64,000 bases of DNA from Pedobacter sp. R20-19 (GTDB lineage Bacteria > Bacteroidota > Bacteroidia > Sphingobacteriales > Sphingobacteriaceae): NCBI RefSeq assembly GCF_000708265.2, contig NZ_JCKI01000010.1, forward strand, positions 83,592 through 147,591, written 5' to 3'. Below are positions 42,591 to 51,531 of the stretch, piece after piece. A program made the position numbers and the translations under genes. The stretch's first letter is position 1; every line of letters starts with the position of its first letter. The notes beneath the pieces were generated by a model, which was not told the DNA's origin, searched no databases, and saw nothing but the letters and a program-made list of their open reading frames with translations.

Positions 42591-43592
42591 TTAACGATAG
42601 ATGTAGACATTTTTACCCTTTATGGAATAATTGAAGTTTTCGATCAGCTTGAGTACATCTAATGCTTCATTTAGGGCTTCCTGATCAACGCGTCCGGTAA
42701 AGGTTATCGCTTTAAGTTCTGGATCTTTAAAAACGATTTTCACACCATACCAACGCTCAAAGCGACGGGCAATTTCATCAAAACGGTTGTTTTTATAAAT
42801 GAGTTGATGATTCGTCCAAGCGGTTTCCATCATCTCTTCTTCTTGATCTCCACTCACTTCACTTATCAATACCTTACCATCTGCTAAAGTAAATTTATCA
42901 TTAGGCTTTAGTGTAAACAGCTGTTTTTTATCATCCTTTAACAAGATTTGCACCTTCCCTCTTATTAAAGTAGTTTCTTCAGCGGCATCATTAGGATAGG
43001 CCTTCACATCAAATGCGGTACCCAGAACTTTTACTGCTGTATTTTTGGTATGCACGATAAAAGGATGCTGCGAATCTTTTTTTACTTCAAAAAATGCTTC
43101 ACCAGAGAGGTAAACATCTCTCATCGCTCCATTAAATTTCGTAGGATAACTTAATTCGCTGGCCGAGTTTATTTTTACAGTTGAACCATCTGCCAGTGTA
43201 ATGGTTTTCATTTCAGCTGCGTTGGTCTGCACTTTAATTAAGGCCACCTGATCTGCTTTATTGGAAATAAACAGATCATTACGGTAAACCATAATACCAA
43301 TCAGGATAACAGCTGCTACCGCAGCTATTTTTAACCAGATCTGATTCCTTGTATTAATGACTTTCAGAACAGGTTTGGCAGGAATCTGAATCTGACTTTT
43401 GATGCGATCAAAAACCACGTCGATATTTTCTTCTTCCTCTGTTTCAGATTCCAGGTAGCTTTGCAAAAGGTGATATTCTTTATTTAATGCTGTATTATTC
43501 TCTAAAATTGATTTCAACTCCAAAGATTCATCCGAAGAAATTTCTCCGGCCAATTGTTTTCCAAGCAATTCTGTAAATCTTTGATCTGTCAT
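42591..43592 (-). CDS. FecR family anti-sigma factor
   Basis: A 333-residue inner-membrane protein. The cytosolic N-terminal part (1-86) holds the sigma factor, the transmembrane helix is IWLKIAAVAAVILIGIMVYR (near 85-104), and the periplasmic FecR domain covers about 120-220 (TLADGSTVKINSASELSYPT). The C-terminal DUF4974 domain (about 255-333) resembles STN. It passes the signal from the SusC STN domain to the ECF sigma factor, 48 bp upstream. Confidence 0.95.
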   Translation of the reverse strand: MTDQRFTELLGKQLAGEISSDESLELKSILENNTALNKEYHLLQSYLESETEEEENIDVVFDRIKSQIQIPAKPVLKVINTRNQIWLKIAAVAAVILIGIMVYRNDLFISNKADQVALIKVQTNAAEMKTITLADGSTVKINSASELSYPTKFNGAMRDVYLSGEAFFEVKKDSQHPFIVHTKNTAVKVLGTAFDVKAYPNDAAEETTLIRGKVQILLKDDKKQLFTLKPNDKFTLADGKVLISEVSGDQEEEMMETAWTNHQLIYKNNRFDEIARRFERWYGVKIVFKDPELKAITFTGRVDQEALNEALDVLKLIENFNYSIKGKNVYIYR

Positions 43593-43640
43593 TATAGTTA
43601 TGTTATTCTATTTTAAGGTTCCTATTTTATTGAAAATTGC

Positions 43641-44282
43641 CTACAAGTAATATAAAAAAGATAAAGTGCCTAAAAGAAACAACAACGAAATTATTCTTCT
43701 GCTTCTATTCTCACCAGAATCCATTTCGCCTAATGGCTTTAGAATTAACCGGAGTTTAGCAATTGCCCTGAATAATTGTGTTTGTACGGTGCGTGGAGAA
43801 ATATTTAACATTTCGGCAACCTCTTTATACTTCATTCCACCTTCTTTAATCAACCGGAATACCTCACGAGCCTGGGGTGCCAAACTTTCAATGGCGAGAT
43901 TAAGTTGCTTGTGGAGTTCTTTCGTTTCTAAAATGTATTGTGGCGTTTGTGCGGTTACCGAAACATCGTCATCTACATCTACTAAATCAATAAATGTAAC
44001 AGTAGAATTTTTTTTCAGGTATTTAAGTGATTGGTTTTTAACCGCGATAAAAAGATAGCTTTCGGGATTTAGAATTGATGTACCTGAAGTACGATTTTCC
44101 CAACATTTAACAAAAACCTCCGTCACCAGATCTTCTGCGGCTTGTTTATCGCCAACATAATAAACAGAGAACCTGATCAAACGGCTATATAGATACCGAT
44201 ACAGCTGCTCAAAAGCGTTGATATCACTTTCTAGGCAAATCTTATTCCATAAAACGATCAGATCTGGCTTTGCTGCTTTCAA
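43641..44282 (-). CDS. ECF RNA polymerase sigma factor
   Basis: A 213-residue sigma-70 family factor of the Bacteroidota FecI-like group. Region 2 (about 20-90; FEQLYRYLYSRLIRFSVYYVGDKQAAEDLVTEVFVKCWE) and region 4 (about 125-180; LAPQAREVFRLIKEGGMKYKEVAEMLNISPRTVQTQLFRA). It ends with a hydrophobic tail ISLLFLLGTLSFLYYL. Likely held by the FecR protein and directing transcription of its own operon on nutrient binding. The divergent susC starts 287 bp away. Confidence 0.94.
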   Translation of the reverse strand: MKAAKPDLIVLWNKICLESDINAFEQLYRYLYSRLIRFSVYYVGDKQAAEDLVTEVFVKCWENRTSGTSILNPESYLFIAVKNQSLKYLKKNSTVTFIDLVDVDDDVSVTAQTPQYILETKELHKQLNLAIESLAPQAREVFRLIKEGGMKYKEVAEMLNISPRTVQTQLFRAIAKLRLILKPLGEMDSGENRSRRIISLLFLLGTLSFLYYL

Positions 44283-44569
44283 ATTAATTAGTTTAATTAA
44301 TCAAACGTAAAGTAATCAAAAAAAATCTAGTAGGGAGACAGTTTAATAGAAAAATGTTACTTCTATAATGGTTACTAAAACGTTATCCAATGCGGATAAA
44401 CATATTTTAATACCATGATTATCAAGCTTGAACAAATAAATTTTAAAATCATTAGTTTTTCTGTAGGCAATTTGCACCGAACAAATGCTCTTAACTAATA
44501 GACCATCCAGATGGATTCTGTATGGCGACTAACAATTAACCAAATAATTATTATTCAAAATTATTCTTA
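44283..44569. other. Divergent promoter region between two SusCD loci
   Basis: 287 bp of A+T-rich DNA between the sigma-factor gene (minus) and the second susC (plus). No TAnnTTTG box with a good -33 is seen. An ECF-type promoter is expected here but not identified. Confidence 0.4.
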
Positions 44570-47500
44570 ATGAATATGAAAAAATCTTTACAGCTAACTT
44601 GTTTATTGCTTTATGCATCTACAGGTTTATACGCAGCTGCACCTATCAATCATTTCAAACACGCAATTTCCTTCCACTCGGTTTATCAGGATGTGATTAA
44701 AGGAACGGTAAAAGATGAAAAGGGCGTTACCCTACCCGGTGTAACAGTTGTTATAAAGGGCACAAAAACTGGCACGCAAACCAATACTTCAGGCCAATAT
44801 AGCATTTCTGCTAAAGCTGGCGATGTTTTGGTATTCTCTTTTATCGGTTATCAAAATAAAGAGGTAACGGTAGGTACAGAAAGCACTGTTGATGTTTCGA
44901 TGGGTGCCGATTCGAAAAATCTGGAAACGGTTGTGGTAACCGCACTAGGAGTTAAAAGATCAGAAAAATCATTAACCTACAATACGCAGCAAGTATCGGG
45001 CGATGAATTATCGAAGGTTAAAAGTCCTAATTTAATGAACTCGCTAAATGGAAAAGTTGCGGGTTTAACCATTAGCCCAAGTGCATCTGGTGTGGGTGGT
45101 TCTGCCAAAGTAATTTTACGTGGTAGCCGTTCAGTGAGCGGAAATAACCAGCCTCTGTATGTAATTGATGGGGTGCCAATCAGTAATAATGGTAATGCAA
45201 ACGGTCAGCAGAACAGTGTTTTTGGTGGCGGCCAGGATGGTGGAGATGGGATTTCCAACTTAAATCCTGATGATATTGCAAGCATTACGGTTTTAGAAGG
45301 TGCATCTGCGGCAGCGTTATATGGTAGCCAGGCGCAAAATGGGGTAATTTTGATTACGACCAAACAAGGTAAATCGGGCAAAACTGAAATTGGTTTCTCA
45401 TCCGGTGTAAACATTGATAACATCGCTTACAAACCGAAGTTTCAAAACAGCTACGGACCAGCATCTGCTACTACGAGAGATAGCTGGGGAAGTGCAATTA
45501 ATAACACTACAGATAATTTAAGTGATTTTTTCCAGACTGGAATTAATACTTCGAATGCGATTAATCTTTCTGGTGGATCTGAAATTGCACAAACTTATTT
45601 TTCTTACTCTAACACTTATGCAAGTGGAATTCAGCCAGGAAATAAGTTAAACAGAAACAACATCAACTTACGCGAAACCGCTAAGTTTTTAAATAACAAG
45701 TTAACTGTTGATGCAAGTGTGAACTATATCAATCAGAAAATTAACAACAGTCCTTCCTTAGGCTTATATTTAAATCCATTAGTGGGTTTATATCTTTTCC
45801 CAAGGGGCGTAGATATTAACCCTTATAAAGAGCAATATTTGCTTTCTGGTAATACCGGAACTGCCCGCCAGAACTGGTTAGGTGGTTCGGCAGATATTAA
45901 CCAAAATCCTTGGTGGTTAACCAATTTGAATCCAAATACATCCATCCGCAACCGTTTCTTATTAAGTGGAAGTGTTAAATATGATGTGGCCAGCTGGTTA
46001 AATGTTCAGGTGAGGGGTAATATGGATAGAACGACTGATGATTATGAAAACCACAGGTTCTCTGGGATCAACGGAAACTTTAACTCTACCGGAACTGGTT
46101 ATTTTGCACAAAGCAATCAGACTTTCGTCCAAAAATATGTAGATGCGATTGCAAACTTTACTGTTCCGTTAACGGGATCAGATTTTAAACTGAATGGATT
46201 AATTGGTGGAAGTATTAATGATCAGAAAACTTCTGGTTTATCTCTTGCAGGAAATTTATCAGCAGTTGATTTCTTCACCCCATCCAACACCATTGTGGCA
46301 CAACCAGGTACTTTTACCGGGAATACGTTAACCAATACCACGGCGATTATACCAAACCACAATCAGTTACAGGCGTTTTTTGGTAATGCCAACTTATCTT
46401 ATAAAGACTGGGCTTTCTTCACTGTTACAGGTAGAAATGATTGGTCTTCGAACTTATCTTATACGCCAAACAATTCTTATTTCTATCCATCTTTTGGTTT
46501 GTCTTTTATTGTTTCGCAAATGTTTAAATTGCCTGAGGCCATCAGCTATGCAAAAGTGAGAGGTACTTATGCGGAGGTTGGTAATACTGTGCCACCGTAC
46601 CTTACTTTTATTCAAAATACCTTGAAGGCAGATGGGGCATTATTGTTTAATACCAATGCGGCTTTTAGAGAATTGCAGCCAGAACGTACCAAATCTTTCG
46701 AGATTGGAACAGATTTACGTTTCTTTGCTAACCGAATCAATTTTAGCTTTACTTATTACAAAACTAACACGAGAAACCAATACATTCCGGTAATTGCACC
46801 ACCATCTTCATTGGTATCTACCGGATACTTAAATGCTGGAAATGTGGAGAACAAAGGTATCCAATTCATTTTAGGAGCTGATGTGGTTAAAGGCGACGGA
46901 TTCAACTGGAACACATCGATTAATGGCTCTGCGAACCGAAATAAAATTATCGATATCGCTTCTGAAGACAGAATTTTCAGTGTTGACTTAACCGGCGGCG
47001 GTAATAATTCTTACATCTCCAGATTAAAAGTTGGTGGTTCTTATGGTGATATCTATGGTTATACTCTACAGAGAGATGCCCAAAACCGGATTATTTTGGC
47101 TGGAGATGGAACAAGCGCTTCACCTTATACTCCACTAAAAAGTGCAGACTTTAATTATATAGGCAATGCGAATCCAAAATTCCAATTGGGTTGGAACAAC
47201 AGTTTCAGTTATAAAGATTTTAGCTTAAGTTTCTTGGTTGACGGTAAATTTGGTGGTCAGGTATTATCACTTACTGAAGCCTTGATGGATGAAGCTGGCG
47301 TATCTGAAGCGACTGGTAATGCCAGAAATCAAGGTGGTGTTAAAATTGATGGTGTAGATACCAGAGGAAATGCAGTTTCTGCAAGCATTAATCCACAAAG
47401 CTATTATTCTATTGTTGGTGGAAGATCAGGCGTATCTGGCGAATACATTTACAGCGCTACAGTGGTTCGTTTAAGAGAAGCCGCTTTGGGTTATACTTTA

Positions 47501-47689
47501 CCATTAACTGGCAAAACTTTCAAAAGCATGAAATTTTCTGTTACTGGCAGAAACTTAGTTTACTTCTACAAAAAAGCCCCGTTTGATCCGGAGATCACGA
47601 TGTCAACAGGAAACGGTTTATCAGGCATTGATGTATTCAATCAACCTGCAACCCGCACTTTAGGTTTCAATCTTAATTTAACATTTTAA
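44570..47689 (+). CDS. SusC/RagA TonB-dependent transporter
   Basis: A 1039-residue outer-membrane importer with the usual layout: signal peptide, carboxypeptidase D-like domain (about 42-112; IKGTVKDEKGVTLPGVTVVIKGT), TonB box/plug entry (ETVVVTALGVKRSEKSL), plug, and barrel ending RTLGFNLNLTF. It has no STN domain, so it is not wired to a FecR protein directly. The paired susD follows 17 bp later. It diverges from the sigma-regulated SusC. Confidence 0.96.
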   Translation: MNMKKSLQLTCLLLYASTGLYAAAPINHFKHAISFHSVYQDVIKGTVKDEKGVTLPGVTVVIKGTKTGTQTNTSGQYSISAKAGDVLVFSFIGYQNKEVTVGTESTVDVSMGADSKNLETVVVTALGVKRSEKSLTYNTQQVSGDELSKVKSPNLMNSLNGKVAGLTISPSASGVGGSAKVILRGSRSVSGNNQPLYVIDGVPISNNGNANGQQNSVFGGGQDGGDGISNLNPDDIASITVLEGASAAALYGSQAQNGVILITTKQGKSGKTEIGFSSGVNIDNIAYKPKFQNSYGPASATTRDSWGSAINNTTDNLSDFFQTGINTSNAINLSGGSEIAQTYFSYSNTYASGIQPGNKLNRNNINLRETAKFLNNKLTVDASVNYINQKINNSPSLGLYLNPLVGLYLFPRGVDINPYKEQYLLSGNTGTARQNWLGGSADINQNPWWLTNLNPNTSIRNRFLLSGSVKYDVASWLNVQVRGNMDRTTDDYENHRFSGINGNFNSTGTGYFAQSNQTFVQKYVDAIANFTVPLTGSDFKLNGLIGGSINDQKTSGLSLAGNLSAVDFFTPSNTIVAQPGTFTGNTLTNTTAIIPNHNQLQAFFGNANLSYKDWAFFTVTGRNDWSSNLSYTPNNSYFYPSFGLSFIVSQMFKLPEAISYAKVRGTYAEVGNTVPPYLTFIQNTLKADGALLFNTNAAFRELQPERTKSFEIGTDLRFFANRINFSFTYYKTNTRNQYIPVIAPPSSLVSTGYLNAGNVENKGIQFILGADVVKGDGFNWNTSINGSANRNKIIDIASEDRIFSVDLTGGGNNSYISRLKVGGSYGDIYGYTLQRDAQNRIILAGDGTSASPYTPLKSADFNYIGNANPKFQLGWNNSFSYKDFSLSFLVDGKFGGQVLSLTEALMDEAGVSEATGNARNQGGVKIDGVDTRGNAVSASINPQSYYSIVGGRSGVSGEYIYSATVVRLREAALGYTLPLTGKTFKSMKFSVTGRNLVYFYKKAPFDPEITMSTGNGLSGIDVFNQPATRTLGFNLNLTF

Positions 47690-47706
47690 TTCTATTGAAA
47701 AACAAC

Positions 47707-49344
47707 ATGAAAAATATATATCATAAATCTGCTGGTAAGGGGATTAAAGGACTGTCTGCTGTTTTGCTGGCATCTTTAATGGCTCTGAATTTTGGATGCA
47801 CCAAAGACTTTGAAGAGTATAATACTAATCCAACTGCACTTTCACCAGAGCAAACTACTGCCCTTTTAAAATCTGCAATTGGCCCGATAGAGCAGGAAAT
47901 TTTTCACAACTACCAAATTGCACAGAATTTAAGTGCGGATGCTTTTAGCGGTTACATGATGCCGCCAACGCCATTTAACGGTGGGATCAACAACATGAAC
48001 TATTCGCTTAATAATGGATGGAACAGCACTGGTTTTAATGATCAATACAATTTCGTAATGGCGCCAATTTCTAAAATTGGCCAGAGCGAGGTTAAAACAA
48101 AATCGCCTGAAGCTTGGGGAATTGCCCTTTTGGTTCAGGTAATGGCGATGAGTAGGGTGACTGATAAGTTCGGTCCGATTCCATATACTACAGCGGGTTC
48201 ATCATTGGTATCTACGCCTTACGAGAATCAAAAAACAGTTTACGATGCATTTTTTAGGCAGATTGATACCGCAGCAACTAACTTACAAGCGTACATCACA
48301 GCAAAACCGGGAACTCCTGCTTTTTATGATAAAGGTGATTTAGTTTATCAGGGCGATCCGGTTAAATGGTTAAAACTAGCGAATTCACTGCGCTTACGTT
48401 TGGCCACGCGGATTGTGAAAGCTGATGCAGCTACAGCAAAACTTCAGGGAGAAAAAGCGTTAAGTGCACCAGGTGGTTTATTAACTACAGTTACAGATAA
48501 TGCTGCAGTTGCCCAATCTGGAACCCGAGATAACGATTTATGGGTGGTTACCGTATCTTATGATGGCGATAATGCTTTAGGCGCAGCTTTACAGTCTTAT
48601 TTAGTCGGTTATAATGATCCACGCTTACCAGTTTACGCTACACCTGCAACAGATCCGTTATTTACTGGTCAATACATCGGGATCAGATCTGGTGCAAATA
48701 CCTCATTTAACGGTTTGGGTAAGGCAGGTTATAAAACTTATTCCAGCATCAATTCAAGTGATAATCTAAGATCACCTGCCGGACAAAAAGCACCTCAGAT
48801 TTTAATGACTGCTGCCGAAGTTTGGTTTTTAAAGGCTGAAGCTGCTTTAAGGGGTTGGACTGGGGCAGGCGATGCACAAACAAATTACGAAACCGGTATT
48901 ACCACTTCACTTCAACAGTGGAATGTAAGTGCTGGAAATTATTTAGCGGATGCAACGAGTAGACCAACTGCTTATGTAGATCCTAAAAATCCGGCAAATA
49001 ATGCTGCTGCAGTAAGTACGATTACGGTTAGATGGGATGCAGCTGCTTCGAATGAACAGAAACTAGAAAGAATTATTACACAAAAATGGTTGGCTATTTT
49101 TCCTGACGGACAGGAAGCTTGGTCTGAATTCAGACGTACCGGTTACCCGAAATTGTTTACGGTAGCGAATAATTTCAGCAACGGAACAATTAATACCCAA
49201 ACGCAAATCAGAAGATTGCCTTATCCATCTACCGAATTTGGAAATGGGAACAGTGCTGAAGTGGTTAAAGCGGTTGGCTTATTAGGCGGACCTGATAATG
49301 GCGGTACCAGATTGTGGTGGGATGTAGATAAATCTAATTTCTAA
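47707..49344 (+). CDS. SusD/RagB-like outer-membrane lipoprotein
   Basis: Partner of the preceding SusC. Lipoprotein signal with SLMALNFGCTKDFEEYNTNPTAL (Cys after GF-type lipobox). Helical SusD-like domain with ILMTAAEVWFLKAEAALRGW and the C-terminal LWWDV. I take the ATG at 47707 rather than an in-frame TTG at 47695. Ligand unknown. A hairpin follows 25 bp after the stop. Confidence 0.93.
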   Translation: MKNIYHKSAGKGIKGLSAVLLASLMALNFGCTKDFEEYNTNPTALSPEQTTALLKSAIGPIEQEIFHNYQIAQNLSADAFSGYMMPPTPFNGGINNMNYSLNNGWNSTGFNDQYNFVMAPISKIGQSEVKTKSPEAWGIALLVQVMAMSRVTDKFGPIPYTTAGSSLVSTPYENQKTVYDAFFRQIDTAATNLQAYITAKPGTPAFYDKGDLVYQGDPVKWLKLANSLRLRLATRIVKADAATAKLQGEKALSAPGGLLTTVTDNAAVAQSGTRDNDLWVVTVSYDGDNALGAALQSYLVGYNDPRLPVYATPATDPLFTGQYIGIRSGANTSFNGLGKAGYKTYSSINSSDNLRSPAGQKAPQILMTAAEVWFLKAEAALRGWTGAGDAQTNYETGITTSLQQWNVSAGNYLADATSRPTAYVDPKNPANNAAAVSTITVRWDAAASNEQKLERIITQKWLAIFPDGQEAWSEFRRTGYPKLFTVANNFSNGTINTQTQIRRLPYPSTEFGNGNSAEVVKAVGLLGGPDNGGTRLWWDVDKSNF

Positions 49345-49368
49345 TTAGAATTTTCATTGACAATAATT

Positions 49369-49404
49369 AAAGGTAGGATGACTTTGGTTGTCCTGCCTTT
49401 TTTT
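49369..49404 (+). terminator. Terminator of the second SusCD operon
   Basis: A 14-bp stem with G-U pairs (49369-49382 with 49387-49400), a 4-nt loop, and T's to 49404. Confidence 0.85.
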
Positions 49405-49422
49405 ATGAAAAACAAAAAACTT

Positions 49423-49467
49423 AACCACCCCGCCCTTCGGGCACCCCTCTTTAAAAAAAAAGGGGAG
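49423..49467. repeat. CCACCCC-type palindromic repeat
   Basis: Contains GCCCTTCGGGC and the imperfect pair CACCCCTCT ... AGGGGAG. It resembles the core of the palindrome at 37022-37066, so both may belong to one dispersed family. Confidence 0.5.
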
Positions 49468-49621
49468 TAGCGATCGCATAAAAACCCGGCAAGGCCAAAC
49501 CATTGTTTCTCCGTTCTGCTCTTTGACCGGCATGGTCAATTTTTCGGGATAGCAATATCTTAGCCTGGTTACTAACTTCAACAGAAAAATTGCGAGCCGG
49601 CAACTTTGCTTCTTTGGTTGC

Positions 49622-51001
49622 CTACTTAAAATCTGGAACGGGCAATAAATACCCTCCAAACAAAATATACGACCATAAAAGTGTCCAGAAGATATTAAAA
49701 ATCTGTGCCACCACAAATGTTAGTGCTGGTTTGCCTCCCTGTAATTTAACCAGTGAAGAAATCTTAGCTTCCATACCAATTGAAATAAAAGCAATGGCAA
49801 ACCAGGTGGTACGCAAACCATTTAGAGTTGGTCCAACACTTTTCGCTGTGGCAGGGGAAAGTAAAAATGAAAAAACCAGTGATGCACCCACAAATCCCAG
49901 CACAAATTTTGGAAAACGTTCCCATACAATTTTTAATCCCGGACTTTTGGTTTTGACTGCAGGAATTTCGCCATTTGAATTTGCAGGTTTTCGATAAGCC
50001 CACCAAATGGCAATAAAAAATGCTGCTACACCAATGAACACGTTTTGAGAAAATTTGGCAATCACCCCTGCTTTCACGGCAATGGGACCAACCAAATCTC
50101 CTGCTGCCGTTACGGTTGCTGTGGTATCTAATGTTCCCCCTAACCAGGCACCTCCAATAACCTCAGGTATATGAAAATACCTGACTGCCCAAGGCAGAAT
50201 CACCATCATCGGGATTGCCATAATCAAAACGAGCGTAGTGACATAAGATAATTTTTTCTTATCGCCATTAATGGCTCCCGCAGCGACAATCGCCGCGGAT
50301 ACCCCACAAATAGATACCGCTGATGCTAAGATTATTCCAAATTCATCGTCTACTTTTAGCCTGCGACTTAGCCACAAAGAAAAGAACCACACAGCACTTA
50401 CCACAATTACTGCTTGAATAATTCCGGGTAAGCCGGCTTTAATTAAATCTGCAGACAAAATAGTTGTGCCTAATATTACAAGACCTGTTTTAATATAAAA
50501 TTCTGAGCGAACCGCTTCCTTTAACCAGGATGGAAGCTTAATGAGGTTACCCATTAATATTCCGATCAGTAAGGCAAATACCACATACTCCAATCCGTAA
50601 TAGGAAACAGTTTTATTTCCACCAATAATGAAGGCAATATTGGCAAGTAGATAAATTAAGCCGAAGCCAGCAGCAAACCGGGCAACGTTCCCACCGGATA
50701 ATGCAATGGCGATACTGGCCAGTGCCAAAAAAATCACACCAGTTTCCAGGATGAGCAGCAGGTTTCCGGGAGATAAAATTTTATTAAATAAATCTTCACT
50801 TCCATTCCATTTATAAACAGGCAAAGCGATGGTTGTGCCATTATTGGTTAAAAATAAAACCGTGGCAATGATAATGGAACCCAAAATTACGGCCCACCAA
50901 TCTTCTGTTAAAAATTGTAGAAATGTCTTCTTATCTGGCGTAATTCCCGCATCGGTTAATGCAGCGCTATTTTCTGTTGCTGTATTTTCTACTGACATCA
51001 T
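49622..51001 (-). CDS. YeiH-type putative sulfate exporter family transporter
   Basis: A 459-residue inner-membrane protein of the UPF0324/YeiH family with about ten to twelve hydrophobic helices (for example WWAVILGSIIIATVLFLTN and ALASIAIALSGGNVARFAAG). Family marks include YVVFALLIGILMGNLIKLP, ASAVSICGVSAAIVAAGAI and GAWLGGTLDTTATVTAAG. The annotation as a sulfate exporter is by family name; the substrate is not proven. Single gene, convergent with the SusD gene. Confidence 0.9.
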   Translation of the reverse strand: MMSVENTATENSAALTDAGITPDKKTFLQFLTEDWWAVILGSIIIATVLFLTNNGTTIALPVYKWNGSEDLFNKILSPGNLLLILETGVIFLALASIAIALSGGNVARFAAGFGLIYLLANIAFIIGGNKTVSYYGLEYVVFALLIGILMGNLIKLPSWLKEAVRSEFYIKTGLVILGTTILSADLIKAGLPGIIQAVIVVSAVWFFSLWLSRRLKVDDEFGIILASAVSICGVSAAIVAAGAINGDKKKLSYVTTLVLIMAIPMMVILPWAVRYFHIPEVIGGAWLGGTLDTTATVTAAGDLVGPIAVKAGVIAKFSQNVFIGVAAFFIAIWWAYRKPANSNGEIPAVKTKSPGLKIVWERFPKFVLGFVGASLVFSFLLSPATAKSVGPTLNGLRTTWFAIAFISIGMEAKISSLVKLQGGKPALTFVVAQIFNIFWTLLWSYILFGGYLLPVPDFK

Positions 51002-51322
51002 TTTTTCCGGTACTGTTATTAAATTTCTACTATAGAGATACCTTGGCGATGCTTTTCAACATGATAGCCACACACGCCATAGCATGATCAGCCTTATCAC
51101 CAAAAAAGACCAAAAAGTATTTTAGCATAATGGCCAATTAACCTTATATCATGTGTTACCTGGTTCAATATTTAAGTTTTACCACCTTACCATTCCATAA
51201 ATATCAGAAATAAGTATGGGTTTTATACTAAATAGGCACCTGTATTTTTGTCCAAAATTTTATAGCGCTAAATCCTTTTAAAAATCCAACAGATAATGAA
51301 TGGCTTTATATTTACCTGCGCA

Positions 51323-51353
51323 TTTGATTCGTAACATACCATTTTTATCTTTG
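51323..51353 (+). promoter_or_regulatory. Promoter of the HU-SPOR/exbBD/tonB operon
   Basis: TTTG (51323-51326), a 19-bp spacer and TATCTTTG (51346-51353): a full match to the Bacteroidota promoter. The leader to the first large gene would be about 175 nt. Confidence 0.65.
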
Positions 51354-51409
51354 TAACCGTTATCTTTGAAGGAATACCGAGATCCATCCTATAAAACAGT
51401 AAAATCAAC

Positions 51410-51508
51410 ATGATAAAAACAATTTATTCCTATCTTATTTCAGAGCTTTTTACAGATGTGTTTTTTAAAAATAGTCTTCAAGACAGCTTAAAGGAATATC
51501 TTTTTTAA
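51410..51508 (+). CDS. Possible 32-codon ORF in the operon leader
   Basis: Frame begins MIKTIYSYLISEL and ends DSLKEYLF, TAA at 51506-51508, 23 bp before the HU-SPOR start and inside the predicted transcript. It could be a leader peptide or chance. No homologue is recognised. Confidence 0.25.
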   Translation: MIKTIYSYLISELFTDVFFKNSLQDSLKEYLF

Positions 51509-51531
51509 TTCTAAAATAATAATTTTACAAA

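Larger units (their letters stand above)
51002..51531. other. Long leader region of the HU-SPOR/exbBD/tonB operon
   Basis: 530 bp without a large gene. The left 320 bases show nothing clear. The right part has the operon promoter (51323-51353), a second -7 box TATCTTTG at 51361-51368, and a 32-codon frame at 51410-51508. Confidence 0.6.

Noticed and set aside
49590..49997. 135-codon plus-strand frame
   Set aside because: It is antisense to the 3' end of the YeiH-type exporter, whose membrane-protein frame is clearly the coding one.
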